Of a DNA stretch of 64,000 bases, positions 35,524 through 48,671 are shown piece after piece. Positions within the stretch are counted from its first letter, which is position 1, and every line of letters begins with the position of its first letter. This stretch comes from Artocarpus heterophyllus (taxonomy: Eukaryota > Streptophyta > Magnoliopsida > Rosales > Moraceae). Under the pieces are notes generated by a model that was given only the letters and a program-made list of their open reading frames with translations, made no database searches and was not told the origin of the DNA. The stretch lies in assembly GCA_025403435.1 (NCBI GenBank), contig CM046349.1:18374004-18438003 (forward strand). The letters run 5' to 3'. Position numbers and translations under genes: made by a program.

Positions 35524-36859
35524 ATGACGCTGAGAGACCTGAGCAGGCTACAAGCCGCATTCAGAGAAATCTTCTCTCTCGTCAAAGACGGAAGTCTATT
35601 CCACGATGCAACCATCTTAGCCACAAGGTGCTTCTGCGGCGTACACGTCATCAACACCTACCTGGGCACCCTAGTTCTGGTAAGTTCCCCCTCACACTAT
35701 CCCCGTCCCGAGTGCAAAATGACCAAAATGGACAAATTCTCATGATCTGGTGCGTGCAGACCCATGGTCCCAGCATGCTCCCGACTTTGGGCCTCACCGG
35801 CAACATTGTCGTCTCCGAACGGATCTCGACCCGGTTCGGTATGGTGGGCCCGGGTGACGAAGCGCTTGATTGGCTTGGAAGGTGACTCCGTTACTTACTT
35901 TGTGGAGCCTGGGAAGAGTGACAGGTCTGAGACCATTGTGGTATGAGAAATTTTTTTTTGCTCTGGTTTTGGTTTGAGATTCATTGGTCTATGCAAATTG
36001 CCGAGATTTTTGTTTTGAAGTTTGTCGTTAGTTTTTAGGAATTTTTTTTCCCGTTAATAGTTAAATGTTTGAATTCTTGTAAAGTATTGAGCTTTTGGAT
36101 TTAATGGGTTTGATCCAATTTTCGGTTTTAATTTGGCAAGTGTTCGATCATTTGCATTGTATATAGATTTTAAGAGGGCTTTTTTGCTTGTCTACAAATG
36201 TTCGATCTTTTGTCAAGGGTTATGGACCGCCTGTTTTGGTTTAGCAATTGTTTATAGTTTATGCAATATGGGTTTTGGAAGGATTTTTCATTAGTCCAAA
36301 AAATATTGCATCTCTTGCCACTATTTATCCGTTATTTCTGAACAAGTTCATTAGTCATGCTTGGTTTTTGAGTTTAATGATTCTGCTATGTTTTTTTTTT
36401 TCTTAAGGTTCCGAAAGGACATGTTTGGGTAGAAGGAGACAATATCTATGTTTCCAAGGATTCAAGGAAATACGGGCCGGTTCCTTATGGTCTTCTTCAA
36501 GGTAAAATCTTCTGGAGGGTATGTATTCTTTCCTTTTTGTGTCCGCTTTTTTTTTTTTTTTTGGTTAGCTGTTTCTCTGGATAGATAGAATGAGAAAGCC
36601 TTTCTCAATAGGAGTTTCATTTTGGTGATTGATTCATAAACAAGTAACAATTTGGTTTCTTTGCAATGTTACAGTTGCTAACAAACATTTTACAACTTAC
36701 TATACATTAAAGCCTTGGACTAGATAGCCGGTTTTTATGGTGTTTTCTGGTTATTATGTTTCTTGGGGCTAAGTTTTTTGCTGTTCATTTTGTCAATAGA
36801 TATGGCCACCCAAAGATTTTGGGTCATTGCGGAATAGCAGGGTGATCAGCTGCAGATAA
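35524..36859 (+). pseudogene. IMP1: Mitochondrial inner membrane protease subunit 1, with a frameshifting deletion
   Basis: IMP1 is the catalytic subunit of the mitochondrial inner membrane signal peptidase (S26 family, Ser/Lys dyad). Exons are 35524-35679, 35760-35940, 36408-36518 and 36800-36859. Exon 1 encodes the membrane-proximal part with CGVHVINTYLGTLVL. Exon 2 has THGPSMLPTLGLTGNIVVSE with the catalytic Ser, then FGMVGPGD. Exon 3 has [20 protein letters not shown] and [16 protein letters not shown], and exon 4 IWPPKDFGSLR then a stop. Between GPGD and TKRLIGLEGDSVTYFVEP, which holds the catalytic Lys, about 14 codons normally present are missing. The flanking frames differ, so exon 2 is 181 nt instead of a multiple of three. 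In the annotated frame translation ends at DEALDWLGR. All splice sites look good, so the lesion is recent or an assembly error. Confidence 0.85.
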
Positions 36860-39401
36860 GGTACAATCACTACGCACATTTTTTTATTTGAGGCCTCTCC
36901 ATTTTCTTTTTTCTGGCTGGTTGAAAGGGGCTAAGTTATAGCAGAAGAACATTTGAAACTTTGCTACAGCCTCAAGAGATACTGACAACCCCATCTTATA
37001 TGCACATTTTCTTATAACCCATCCACCTATTGGGACGTCTTGAATTTAGGACCTTTTGGCTAAGAAAAAGGGCTCATTAGTGTCATAATCCATCCCACCC
37101 TCCCTCCTTCCCAAATCCCATCTTTTGTTTATAGAAGAATGCCCACCAATAGAATGGATAGAGGGAGCCCATTGGCCGGTCAGTACCTCTGATTGGGGCC
37201 GTCAAGTATTGAACCTAGGTGCACGCTAGGAAGAAAAGAAGGAAAGATATCCTTACCACCCATTTTGGCTAGTCGCTCCTGGTGGTGGTGGTTAGGTTTC
37301 TATCATGACATTTTATGCTTCTAAGCATGACATATTATGCTTTGATGTGTAGTACGGAGTCTGCATCCTGAAGCTGCTTTTTGTGTTAAGCATAGAGATT
37401 TTGTTGTGTTCATGTAATTTTTCTCAAGCAAAAGGAGTAGATGTTGATAATAAATTGACTTGCATGCAGGGTTTGTCCTCTGCCGAAGCAATCTCCAAAG
37501 TCTAGATAAGACATTTGAAGGTTAAACCATTCAAAGTAGGAAATAGGAAGGTTGTGGAGCCCGAACAATCCAGGTGCTAAGTACAAATTATAAATTGAAG
37601 CAAATGCTGGGTGGCTATAAATTTGCAAAGATTGGATGATGGCGCGCCCAATTGAGTTGTGATGCAATGCATTTTCGGCTTCTCTGTTAGTATTTCTGTT
37701 AAGAGCTTCAAATCAGGTTTTTAGGATTACATTCATGCTTAACATGATTACTAATTACTACTGATTTGAGAAAATCAATTGAGGTTCTACAGTAATCACT
37801 TTTATTATGGCTTCATGGGAAATTGGATTGAAGAGAAGCGTATTTGTATTGTGTGTGCTTTTCTCTCTCTCTCAATGAGTCTGTTTGAGCACATTATTAT
37901 GTGTTACCAGATGACTTATCGGCTAAAGCCATGAGCTGAGATCAATTACCTTCCTAACACTTCACTTTTCGGGTTCAATGGTGATAAATTGCTGTTGTTC
38001 AAACTTCAATTTGAGATGTGCTTCAAGCAAACGAGCATCTCAAGCCAAAACTGAAAAGTATCAACAAAATGTTACATATTTGGTAATCTAGGATAATGAA
38101 TTGTAGCTTATGCTGTCTCAGGAAAAGAAAACAGGATTAAATGGGATTGCATTATGTTGGGAACTGAGGAAATTTTATGGAGAGCGAAGCTCTGCAGATG
38201 GAAAAATAAAGTTTTATGTGCAATTTAGGGCAGATCGTCGAACATATGTGAAGGGTTTCATGTTGCGTTTCTTTAGTCCACATGAGAGGATTCACAGGTT
38301 ACATTTTACCAAGTCCAAGCATTTGTTTTTTGAAAATTATGGAATCTACCCATTTCCGTCCTCAAATATATACTTAATGAGAAAAAGTGAGCAAAAATCA
38401 CGTACCTTTGTCCCACTCCCTTCCACCGAGACATCAATTTATGTATATATTTATATTTTCATTCTAGTCCAAGCAAAGTCGCTCCTCGCCGGATATATCA
38501 TAAGGAGATTCTTTTTTTTGGAACAAAAAACAGAGCTCACGGAGGGAAGAGACTAGAAAGCAGAAGCAGATGCACATTCAATCAACTACTGAAAAAACCC
38601 AAAAATTTCTATGAAAGGGAAAAAAATTCTTCGTGCGGACTATTTACATTGCATGTGCCCCAAATGTTTATAGTCAAAACCATGGCATTGGCAACCTTAC
38701 GGCTAAACTCCAACTGCCTGTTGAGAAGGAAATATCTATAAGCCTCTTTCAATCTCATCTTTCAAGTAACCCAAGCTGTTCTCTGAAAAAGATTGTTCAC
38801 CCGAATCCGGAGTGCTAGAACAATGTAGCAGAAAATGGAGCGTTCTTCTCATTCAGAAACCGTGTTATATAGGACTTGCTCTTGATATCTGCACTCCAAA
38901 GCTCGAAGTCAGAAGCTGCCTAATCTTTTCCACATACATTAATTTAAAATCAAAACTCCGAAGTGGTTTCCTATGATTTAACTTCATCCATATAGCATTT
39001 ATGAGGGAAAAAAGAGAGGGAAGCCATTGAGGTGAGTCCCACGGAAGCAGGGAGTGAGATGCACTTATGGCATTTAAGTGCCATGAGTTCCCTTCCAGTC
39101 AGCAATGCTCTGATTGTCACTCAATACGGTCCATTTATGAGCTACATTGCTATCTCCTCCTGAAGGCCTCATGGTTGATCTACTATTATGTTTGTTCTTT
39201 GCTTTTGTGTGATTATCAGAAAACTTTAGCCATAAAGCAAACCGACTCTTCCATTCCCTTGTAAGTAAAAGTTTTAACTTTGATAGAAAGACCATGACAA
39301 GATAATGCAAAAATTCTAGCTCAGTCATAAAGTGAATTGATAACTATTCTTGTCTACATATCTCAAAGAAAGGATGTAAAAGGAGCAAAAAAGAACAACA
39401 T
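36860..39401. other. 3' region of IMP1 and spacer; one unrecognised ORF
   Basis: A 3' UTR intron is possible: AG-GTACAA just after the IMP1 stop (36859) and TGCATGCAG at about 37469. A plus-strand ORF at 38110-38556 encodes 148 residues (MLSQEKKTGLNGIALCWELR...). It is Arg/Lys/Phe-rich with no domain I recognise and lies where the neighbouring minus-strand gene's 3' UTR might reach, so it is probably chance. Confidence 0.4.
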
Positions 39402-42400
39402 TCAGACCTGATTACTCACGCTTGTTACAGTTGTCCAGCGCTGAGGATTTTGTATTGCAGCCGAACCATCACTAATAAAAGTTAATGCAGCCGATTCTTC
39501 TCGAACGTTAGTTGTTACTGGGGGCGGTACTTCTCTCATGACCCACAGTAGGAAGGCTGAGGGGATTGATGAACCTGGATCCACAAAACAATTTAAAACT
39601 AATCAACTAAGCCTAATTTTATATTTCTACAAGGGCAACATTTACTAGAGGAAAATAGCCATTTCTTTCTGATAACCTGCTAGAACTATTATTTGCCGCC
39701 GGAGCGTGCTGTATTCATAAATGGTTACTATTAGCAGTCATTGGAAGATCTAGCTAATGACGGAATATACCAATAACCTATACAATTAAGTGATGTGCCT
39801 CAATAGACGCAAAGCAATGACAATCATAGAAATTTGTTTCCCAATGTAGGTCATATCTTTGATTAAAAGGCAGCAAGTTGTCAAAGCAAAGTAATAATAT
39901 CATCCTATAGCAGACAGAAACCTCTGATGTTTTGTTTTTGCTTCTTTATGAAGATGCCAAAAGTTGAGAGATATAGATAAAGGAGACAAAGCTCCACAGG
40001 TCTTACAACCGAACGGAAACATCTATTTCCAACTAGTGTGCTTTGTGTTACTCTTTAGCGTTCATAAATCCATTTAAGACTTCAGGCAACTTAAAGAAGC
40101 TTAAAAGCAGAATAACAACCCTAGCTGGACTTGATTGTTAGCCAAAAGATTCAAAAAAAAAAAAAAAAAAGTACTAAATGGAACTTCTTGCCAAACACAA
40201 ATGCAAAGTTCTAGAGTGCAATGAGGATGGATATAAACTAATATAACCAGATCTCAAGGGAGATAGACACCAATAGCCACTCAAATTATCAGTGTTTATG
40301 TAAAATAATCAATCCAAATAGCTAAGCTCACAATTGGATGAATTTAAAAGGGTCAGTTACCCACCAACAAAGTCATACAAAATTAGTAGAAGAGAAGTAC
40401 GGACATCATCATTCACTTTCTCTTGATGCCAGTGATAAGGCATCTGCACCAAAAAATAATCGATTTAACTTATGAGATCTGTTTGGGAAATTTAGATATT
40501 TGAGTGACACATAAACTAACATCAATACCCAAGAGAAAAGTACTTACAGCAATGTCGGTTAAAAGGGCCACAAAAGCTCTTGAAGTGAAACATACAACAC
40601 AAACAACAGCTAAACCTGCAACCTGTGAACAAGAAGAAGCATGCACTAACTAATGAAAAAAGATGGATAATAAACGAAAGATGATAGATATACAACTATA
40701 TGCCTAACAAAACAAAGTTCCAAATCGAAATATGCCTAGCATCAGGTAGGCTAAGAGTCTTGTCCAAAAATGAGGAAAACCAATGTCATCTTTAAAAAAG
40801 AAAAAAAGAGGCCGGGGGATGTTGGGTAGAAACTTACTTTACACAGCTCCGAAGAAGGTCTCTCAGTCCTGACTTTGCTCATTTTCAAGCAAAGTACGAT
40901 TCCTAAACATGGAAGATAGAAGAAAAGACAACAGAAGAACGTTATATATTTCATAGAGAAAAGAAAAAGCAATCCTTACCAATATACTTAAGTAATAATG
41001 GAGAAATGAAACAACAATGATTAATAGGCTCCGTTGATAAGTTATGAAAAAAAAAGAGGAAAAGAAATCCAAATTCATTTATTTGAAAATTGAAAGTATT
41101 TATTTGGTTTGGTGGCTTGGGAGTCGGGACTTCTCCTTGGAGAGTTCGATGGTAACAGGAAAGAAATATGCAGAATTATTGAAAAGTGAAAACAGAAAGC
41201 AAATTAAGACCAAGTGAGTTGTTGGTTTCTCACCATAACAAGCTAGTGCTCCTGCTAATATAAGTGTTGCTGCTGCAAAAACATCTACATATACCTGTCC
41301 AAATCATTGACGTCATTCTACAAACAAAGCTCCACCAATCATTATTGACAAAAGAAAATATAATGAACTTTTGTGTCATTGGAATCAATAACAATCAAGA
41401 CCGTTGTATCGATATGAATGGAAGGAAAAACAAGAACGTGTCCATACCCGGACCACCACCTCGGAATCAATGAGATTTTTTCCCATCCCAATCCAGATTA
41501 ACACAGCACATGCCAGCATTATGACAAACACCAGAGAAGTTACCTGATAAATAGGTGCTGATTTGATGAATTTGCGAAATGAAGTAGGACATAAATTCGT
41601 ATAATCATTACAGTTAGGAGACAGTAACAGAACGGTTACACCTAAAATACACAGGAACAAAACCGTGAATTATTTTCATACCAAAATAACAATTCTTTGG
41701 CGGCTCCCGACTAGCCGGAAAGGTAAACATCTTCTGTGATTTTCCATATGTACTGAACTCCGTTCGTTAAATGTCTTCTCCAACAAAGACTCTTGAATGC
41801 TGCTTTCGTCCTCCTCATCATCCTCATCATCTGCCTGATGGCAGAGATCAACCCTATAGGAAATTCATCTTTTATGGAAACCACAGGGAGAGAAGCCATG
41901 TAACACCAAATATAGCTAATAAGAAATTAATAGCAGAATCATCAACTTGAGAAAGATATATCACATTTCATTGTTTTCTTCTTTCTTTTGTTATGGATAA
42001 AGTTTATCAACTATTATATCTTGCTTTGCCAAAACATTGCAACATTAGCTCTATGTTTTTTATCACATGCCAAAAACCCATAATTGGAACATTATTGAAA
42101 AAGAATTAAAGAGCTCCTAGATGTGCTGTACAACACAATACATTTCAACACGTTGCTCATCCTAACAGAGATCCATAATCTATCTCCTGAAGGCAAGTAT
42201 AAACAATTCAGTCAAACTTTACAAAATACAGAAATGCGTAAGAAATAACTACACAGTTCCTGCATTATCGTTGATTACTACAGGATTTTTGTGAGTTGCA
42301 GAACCAGCAAACATCATTTATAAAACATAGTATAAAAGAGTTTGAATGAAGCTCAGACTGACTAGGCAATAGGTAAATCACTCCTCAAAGGAAACAATAA

Positions 42401-44707
42401 AACTATAAGAAAAAAAGATTAGAAGCTTTCCATTTCAGCCCCATTGTTAAGGTCCTTGTAAACACGGTAGCAAACAATGTCTTCACCTTCTATAAAAATA
42501 AATAAGACCTTTAAATCATCCATTTGAACTCTTTATGCGCTTAAACAGACTTCAGAACAATGACATAAAGAAGGCAATTTCACAAGCACAAAGCTGCCTC
42601 CTTAAAGTCACGTTTGTTATATGTGTTACTAATTGTTTCATTACTCTTCTTTCCAAGACCTTTTAAGGAAAAAAGAACGTATTACAATTTGTAAACCACA
42701 AGGCATTTAATGTTGCATTCGTGATAATTATATAAAAAAAAAAAAATCCAAAACAATGATACTTCTCTGATGTTGAAATTGATATAAAGTAAAATTTGTA
42801 ACCTTTGAATTAATCAAAAAAAGAAAACATACCAGAATGATAAAAGAAGAAGAAACGCTGCAAAAAACATGATATTGGGGAAAGCTGCAAAGCAAAAGTC
42901 TGACTATTTAAATCCTTCCAACAAGCAATTAAGAAAGTATATATACACTGCCCACATGACAGGGGACATACCCATGAAAACAAAGCCACAAGAGTGAGAC
43001 CAACATTGCCACCCCTCACAAGAAGCAATAAGAGTTAAGAGAAAATATAAACAGCTACCTGCATTGCAGAAACCAAACATGTAGATTCATTTTGGTCAGT
43101 AATGAAGTAAAATATAACATTACTACAGAAAATTAGAAAATGAAAAATAACTAAATAAAAGTTAGATTCACTCACCCATGTTAGAAGAGCCAACCATCAG
43201 ATGAAACACCTGCAAATTACAATTTACATGTTTAAATACAAAATTGTTCATTATGATTTAATGGGGAAGTAATTATACTCGAAAACCTGACATTATATAC
43301 ACACATAAACATATTTCTTCAAGAACTTGTGCAAATGTTAAAGATGTACGTTATTGTCACAAAAATGCATCAAGACTTTGATACATGCATAAAAACATAG
43401 AGGCCTGTAAATCAATAATTATATACGAACACACGGGGGGTTGTCCATGCCTGTCTATGGAGAAGGATAAGTTATACAAAATTATTAATAAGCAATCATC
43501 AACTCAGCAAGCGCTGCTGAACAAAAGCAGAGTGTACTGGCATGAGGTTTGCACTTATACATCTAACCATTTCCTCCCCATATAAATAGCATCATCTACT
43601 CTTTCGTCTCAACTTGAGTTTTGATACTAGACTTTGAGAACCACTTCTCTAGCGTAAAAAGTTACCCATCTAATTTTTCAAGTAATTATGGCAAAGCTTC
43701 CACTGTCTTTAGAAATACTGTTATATATCTAACATGGCATCAAAGACCCAACATCTCCAAAGAATAAGCTACCGAGACAAGCCACCCGAAATTTCCTAAG
43801 AAGTTCCATTAGACTACCTTAGGGCTAGATGAAGATCACTTCCCAAGTCCATAAGTTCATTCAATAAACTAACCAGCACTAAAATTCTTACAAAATACCA
43901 CATATATAACTGCAGACTGCAGAGACACAATTTTGACATAAATATGGATTTAAAACCATCCAAGCATTACAACACATACTTTCTGCCGAGTCCAGCCAAG
44001 TTGTGAATTCCTCAAGTGAATCCTGATTAACTGAAATAAACAAAGCAACAAAGTAATCATCGCTTTCATATACAGCAAATAACACGTGCAATGAACTTCA
44101 TTTCATTTCCTCAAATTGCACATCTAGATGTCTCAACTTTCAATGAAGTGTTACAATGCTTAAAACTATGAAATTCAGGAATAAGAGGATCAATCGGATG
44201 CGAAAAGTAAGAAAACGATCAAAAGTCTTTGCAAATTACAGTTTTTCCATGACCAATTACAACCCAATTGCATTTAGTAATCCACCTTAACTTACTCTCT
44301 CGCCTTTTCAGAGCAAGCAATCAAGAACATTGCTTACCCAATAAGGATTTCTTCATCAAGTCATTTTATATATAAAAATTTAAAAATCAACCCTACAATA
44401 CTACTAGTCCACAGTGCATCAAAGAAAAAATGAAACTACCAAAAATATCCAATACAAACACGAAATGCTCAAAAACCATATTAAAAAAAAAAAAAACCAA
44501 TTTCAGTCCTCAAAAACCTGCATTGGCCATCTTTTAGCCATAATCAAAATCTTATCGAAAAGCAAACGCAAATTCTTGACATTAATGTTTAGAAACACAC
44601 ACCTGAGCAAATGCAAGGACGGAAATAACTCCATCGACAAGAGCGAGACCGACATTAACGCCCACCAGGACCCTTGGGAAGCAAAACCCATCTCGCAATT
44701 CAACCAT
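39402..44707 (-). CDS. Seven-transmembrane THH1/TOM1/TOM3-family protein
   Basis: Twelve exons keep frame on the minus strand: 44707-44603, 44030-43980, 43209-43176, 43058-42972, 42884-42833, 41853-41682, 41543-41448, 41294-41234, 40902-40838, 40622-40548, 40443-40365 and 39574-39402, giving 349 residues. Seven hydrophobic segments are seen, e.g. VLVGVNVGLALVDGVISVLA, MFFAAFLLLLSFW and SSIPSAFLLWVM. Landmarks are LIRIHLRNSQLGWTRQK (exon 2), VFHLMVGSSNMG (exon 3), an acidic loop ADDEDDEEDESS (exon 6), LIWIGMGKNLIDSEVV (exon 7) and the tail NPQRWTTVTSVSNQ. This matches the plant PF06454-type family, whose best-known members TOM1/TOM3 are tonoplast proteins used by tobamoviruses; more distant members, like this one, were listed as candidate GPCR-like proteins. 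Exon 11 uses the donor GTGGGT at 40364, chosen because it alone restores the frame. The last exon may continue beyond CAG at 39407 in another isoform. Confidence 0.87.
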
Positions 44708-45787
44708 TTTAGTCTCCTCTTCTCTCTTCCACTATCTTTCGCTCTCTTGAAAACCCCACTCTGTAATTTTATCTCTTGTTTCTAATAGTGGGAAAAAGGT
44801 CGTAATTTGGGTCCGAAACAAGGAAGCGTACGGACTGAGAAGAAAAAGAAGATCTCGTTGACCGAATCTTTCATGGCAGAGGAAGAAGATCCGTGTCGGG
44901 CGATTTTGATTCCATTAATCTTCTTCGCTCGAAAATCGCAAACACACAGAGAAAAGAAAAGGAGAAGAAAACTTTGCCGCAGATTTTTCTTTTTTTGGTT
45001 GGGTGGTACTCTTGGTAAATAAGTGGAAAGAACGAGAATAAAGTCGTAATTTTGAGGAAGTGATTGTGCATGAAAACAACAACAATGGTTTGTGTGATCC
45101 TCGCACGCGCCTGAGATGCATAAGATGATTCCAATTATCGCATTTTGCACCCCACAGACAGATTCAATCCCACAGATTTGAGTCGAGGTATCTACCTTAA
45201 AATTTGCACATTTATTTACCCTAAAAAAAAAAAAAACCAGTATTTATTTGTAAGAAACTTTGATGGAATGGCGTGCACTAATTTGAGAGCAAAAAAAAGA
45301 GTCGATTGCTTTCTTGTCCTATTATCAAAAAAAAAAAAAAAAACATAGTAGATTTCGTTCTTGAATGATATGACATCATTTATATGAGAGGATTATTTTT
45401 CCTTGCAAGAATATTAATTGGCATCTACAAAAATTAATGTATACTTTTGTTTCTTTTCGTGATCCATCTGCAAATTCCATTTAGACAAAAAAAAAAATGG
45501 ATTTTAATATGAGCTATTAACAAAAATGATCATTTTGTTAGAATTCGAATAAAAAATTAAAAATAATTTTGAAATTAAGAGTAATTTGGTACCTATTTAT
45601 TAAAAATAATCCCAAAAATTAAAACTATAATGAAAATATCCTTTATTGATATTAAAAGGCAAACATATATTAAAAAACCATAATACTATTTGGATCTCTT
45701 TTTTTTTTTAATATACAGATTTTTAAAAAAAAGTTTATTAATTTTTTCACACCTAAAAAGTATTTTAAAATATTAAACGTATTTGAT
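44708..45787. other. 5' flank of the membrane-protein gene and AT-rich spacer
   Basis: 44708-45100 is purine/pyrimidine-rich (in the gene's orientation, CT-rich) as in a leader and promoter. From 45200 the sequence is AT-rich with poly-A runs. ORFs in this stretch are antisense or low-complexity shadows. Confidence 0.45.
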
Positions 45788-46114
45788 ACTTTTTGCAACC
45801 TCATGAATGACGTGCTTTATGAGTATCCAAAGTATCTAGACCACTTAGTAGTTGTCTATCTAGATGACATTGTTGTGCATAGCTAGACTCTTGTTGAGCA
45901 TATGGAACATTTAAAGTTGATCTTCGCAACTTCGAGGAAGCACTCGCTCTATATGAAGAAAGAGAAATGTGAATTATGCCAACGTAAGATTCGGTTCCTT
46001 GGTCACAAAGTGAGTCAAGGACAGATCCAAATGGATGAGAGGAAGGTCCAAGCCATTCTTGATTGGCAAGCCCCTATGAAGCACTTGGAGTTGCGGTCGT
46101 TCCTTGGGCTAGCT
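45788..46114 (+). pseudogene. Ty3 pol (RT) fragment, upstream half
   Basis: TFCNLMNDVLYEY, LDHLVVVYLDDIVVHS (YLDD catalytic motif), FLGHKVSQGQI and LRSFLGLA are the palm and thumb of a Ty3 reverse transcriptase. The sequence is 5'-truncated at about 45788 and broken at 46114 by the copia insertion. It continues at 55860. A stop follows VVHS. Confidence 0.85.
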
Positions 46115-47550
46115 TGTTAGATATGTATGCCCTAAGGAGTAAAAATGTAATACGTTTTTAGCAACATTTTTATGAATAAAGAATTTGTTCATTTACATAT
46201 ACCAAATATTGTCCTTTTTATGTTCATATTTGTTGAATATATGTTAAGCAAACAGTAGTCTGAGACTGTTGGTCTAAACCTTTAAGAATTGGGCATATGA
46301 TGGACTGATTATGCGGAAGACACGATTCTTAAGGTGATGGTCTAAATAGTAAGATCTGCAATCGAAGGAATAAAGTTTAGTGCTTTATTCATGTAAAGAT
46401 TGTTATGTTGTCTATATCCCCATTGGGAGAAGGTTTGTCTTGACCATCGGAGTTGGACTCCGTGAATAGAAACATTGGCACGTTGTCATAGGTGATGATG
46501 CATCGGATCGGGGCACAAAGTGAATTAATTTGGATTAATAATTCTGTCTTGGCAAATCGATTCACTTTAGACAATCATTTGTATTGTATCTTAATCCTGA
46601 GATGAATAGTAGGCCCGTTGACTTGACTTGTGTCTTTTGATATACCAAAGGATGACACCCACATCTCTATAGTGGTATGCATGCCAGTACATTGGAGACC
46701 TGACTCATGATAGCGTAAAATTGTTATTCATAGATATAGAATCCATAGCTACTCTTTAGTAGTAATGATATCCTCTTATATGCGTTATCCTGTAATTGGA
46801 AAACTAGAGCGCTCAACCATTTGGATGCATAGGTGTAACTGAATGGTATACTATCTTTGGATGGTAAGTTTTCTAATGGTGAGATAATGGAACGTAAGAT
46901 AAAAATAATCGGGAAGGTAAGACAGAACTTGTCCTTAAGCTGATTATGGATTATCATATGAGGATATGATACACTATGATATGTCATGGAGACTTAGCTA
47001 TACGGGCTTCGTAATTCTATAAAGTTCGAGAGTGCAGCTCCAAGCTTTTAGTGGAGTAGCGTTGGAGTTGATAATTGTGAAATGTATATCTAGGATATTG
47101 GGTTTCATAATTATCGAGAGCTTGAATTTATAGGTTCATTTTGGTTCCTTTTTCAAGCTCACAAAATCCTGTAACGATATGGCGTGCTTTTTCAATAATT
47201 GGTGACTTATGTCGGATTTATTGAATTGGTTTAAAATTTGAAAGAATCAAATAATTAACGTTTGTTTATTGGTTAAATTAATTTTGTAATAAAATTAATC
47301 TAAGATAAACTTGTTGAATTATAGGGATCGGATAATTCTTATCGGTTTATCGGTTGATTTAATTGAATAAATTAAATCAAGATAAACTTGTAGAATTGTT
47401 GTGAATTGATTTATTTTCTTAGAGATTATCTTGATAAAGTTTGTTTTGATCAGATAACTTCTCTATTGGATTATTTGAATCAAAACTGAGACTTTATCCT
47501 ATAGAATCTCGGGTGAAAAATAAAATATTCGTGGAGATATTTACGCGACA

Positions 47551-47633
47551 GTTTAGCTTGCCGATCTACGTGTTCGGCCTGCCGATGGAGCCTATTCGGC
47601 CTACCGATCAGGTTGTTTGGCTTGTCGATCAGC
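47551..47633 (+). repeat. Phased palindromic motif array upstream of the copia-1 TATA box
   Basis: Four copies of a GTTCGGCCTGCCGATC-like word, anchors at 47554, 47575, 47597 and 47618 (steps 21, 22, 21). The array ends about 115 bp upstream of the LTR TATA box. Confidence 0.85.
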
Positions 47634-47747
47634 GAGAGATAAGATTACGCGTTTTCACGCGAATCTTATCAAATATTGATCCAAGCTTGATTCTGTTTCG
47701 AGTTTTTGAGACCTAATCTGATAAGAGCTGACCCCAGGACCAATCGC

Positions 47748-47755
47748 TATATAAA
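47748..47755 (+). promoter_or_regulatory. TATA box of the copia-1 5' LTR
   Basis: TATATAAA within GCTATATAAAGGGAG, repeated at 55450 in the 3' LTR. This is the probable U3/R promoter. Confidence 0.75.
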
Positions 47756-48158
47756 GGGAGTAAGTCTTATGAGTTATTCAGATCAATTTAGAGATTAAGA
47801 GTGATACTCTTCTGGTGAGCATCTGAAAACCCCCTGAGAGCTTTTGTTCACAAATCACGAACACTAGCTTTGGGTTCTCTCGATTGGTTGGAAGGAGAGT
47901 CACCGGTGGAAGAGCTATACGTGTGAGCCCACACTCACTCTGATCGTGGATAGAGAATAGCAAAGAAGACCAGTTGGTTGAGACTCTTTTGGAACGTTAC
48001 TTCTCTTCACAGGTCGCGGAAGTTCTTCGGCACATAAAGGTTAGTAAGATCTGTTTAATTTATACATATAGCATGTCAAACTTGTGTTTTGGAAAAATAC
48101 TTTGATGTTAAAATTTTTAAAATTTTCGCTGCGCACCTCACACTTATTTTTTCCAACA

Positions 48159-48173
48159 ATGGTATCAGAGCTG
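48159..48173 (+). promoter_or_regulatory. Primer-binding site of copia-1 (initiator Met tRNA)
   Basis: ATGGTATCAGAGCTG follows the 5' LTR directly. TGGTATCAGAGC is the standard plant initiator-Met complement. Confidence 0.92.
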
Positions 48174-48671
48174 TGGTTTTTATATAAATTTACAAGTTTG
48201 TGATCATACTATATGTATAAATTTTATGATTTTAATTTCTCCTATGCTTGAATTTAATTTTACAAAGAGAGTTAGCACTCTAGGTTTCTATATAATTATA
48301 TGTTGTCATGGATTATGTGGTGAATGTTCATTAATTAATTATGGTTGATTAAATTGTTATTTAATTATTTATTAATTAATTAATTTATGCCAGTTATGGT
48401 TCCTTAGAAGATAAAATGTGTATATAAGTTTTTTCATGCAATTAGATGGCGGACTATCATCTCTATTTTGGAATTGTTATTTATTTTTAAATTTGTAAAA
48501 ATTTTGTAAATAAATAATTATTCGGAGAAGATAGATCGAGAAGTCAGATCTAGAAGATCGATGATGGCGCACCCAGGTATTTCCTGTGTCTCTAATTTTA
48601 TGTTTTTTGAATTGTTAAAAATAAATTGATGAATTGCATTAAAATTGTATTTTTTAGAATGGAGATTTCTG

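Larger units (their letters stand above)
46115..48158 (+). repeat. 5' LTR of copia-1
   Basis: Starts TGTTAGATATGTATGCCC and ends TTTTCCAACA. It contains a 4-unit phased palindrome array (47551-47633) and the TATA box at 47748. Confidence 0.93.

Noticed and set aside
35840..35880. The missing IMP1 segment as an unspliced intron or alternative exon junction
   Set aside because: No extra sequence is present to be an intron and no GT-AG pair lies at the junction; the gap is an absence of coding bases.
44414..44785. 123-residue plus-strand ORF
   Set aside because: It overlaps exon 1 of the membrane-protein gene in antisense and is low-complexity.
48159..48173. tRNA-like sequence
   Set aside because: It is only the primer-binding-site complement to a tRNA 3' end; no cloverleaf is present here or elsewhere in the window that I could find.
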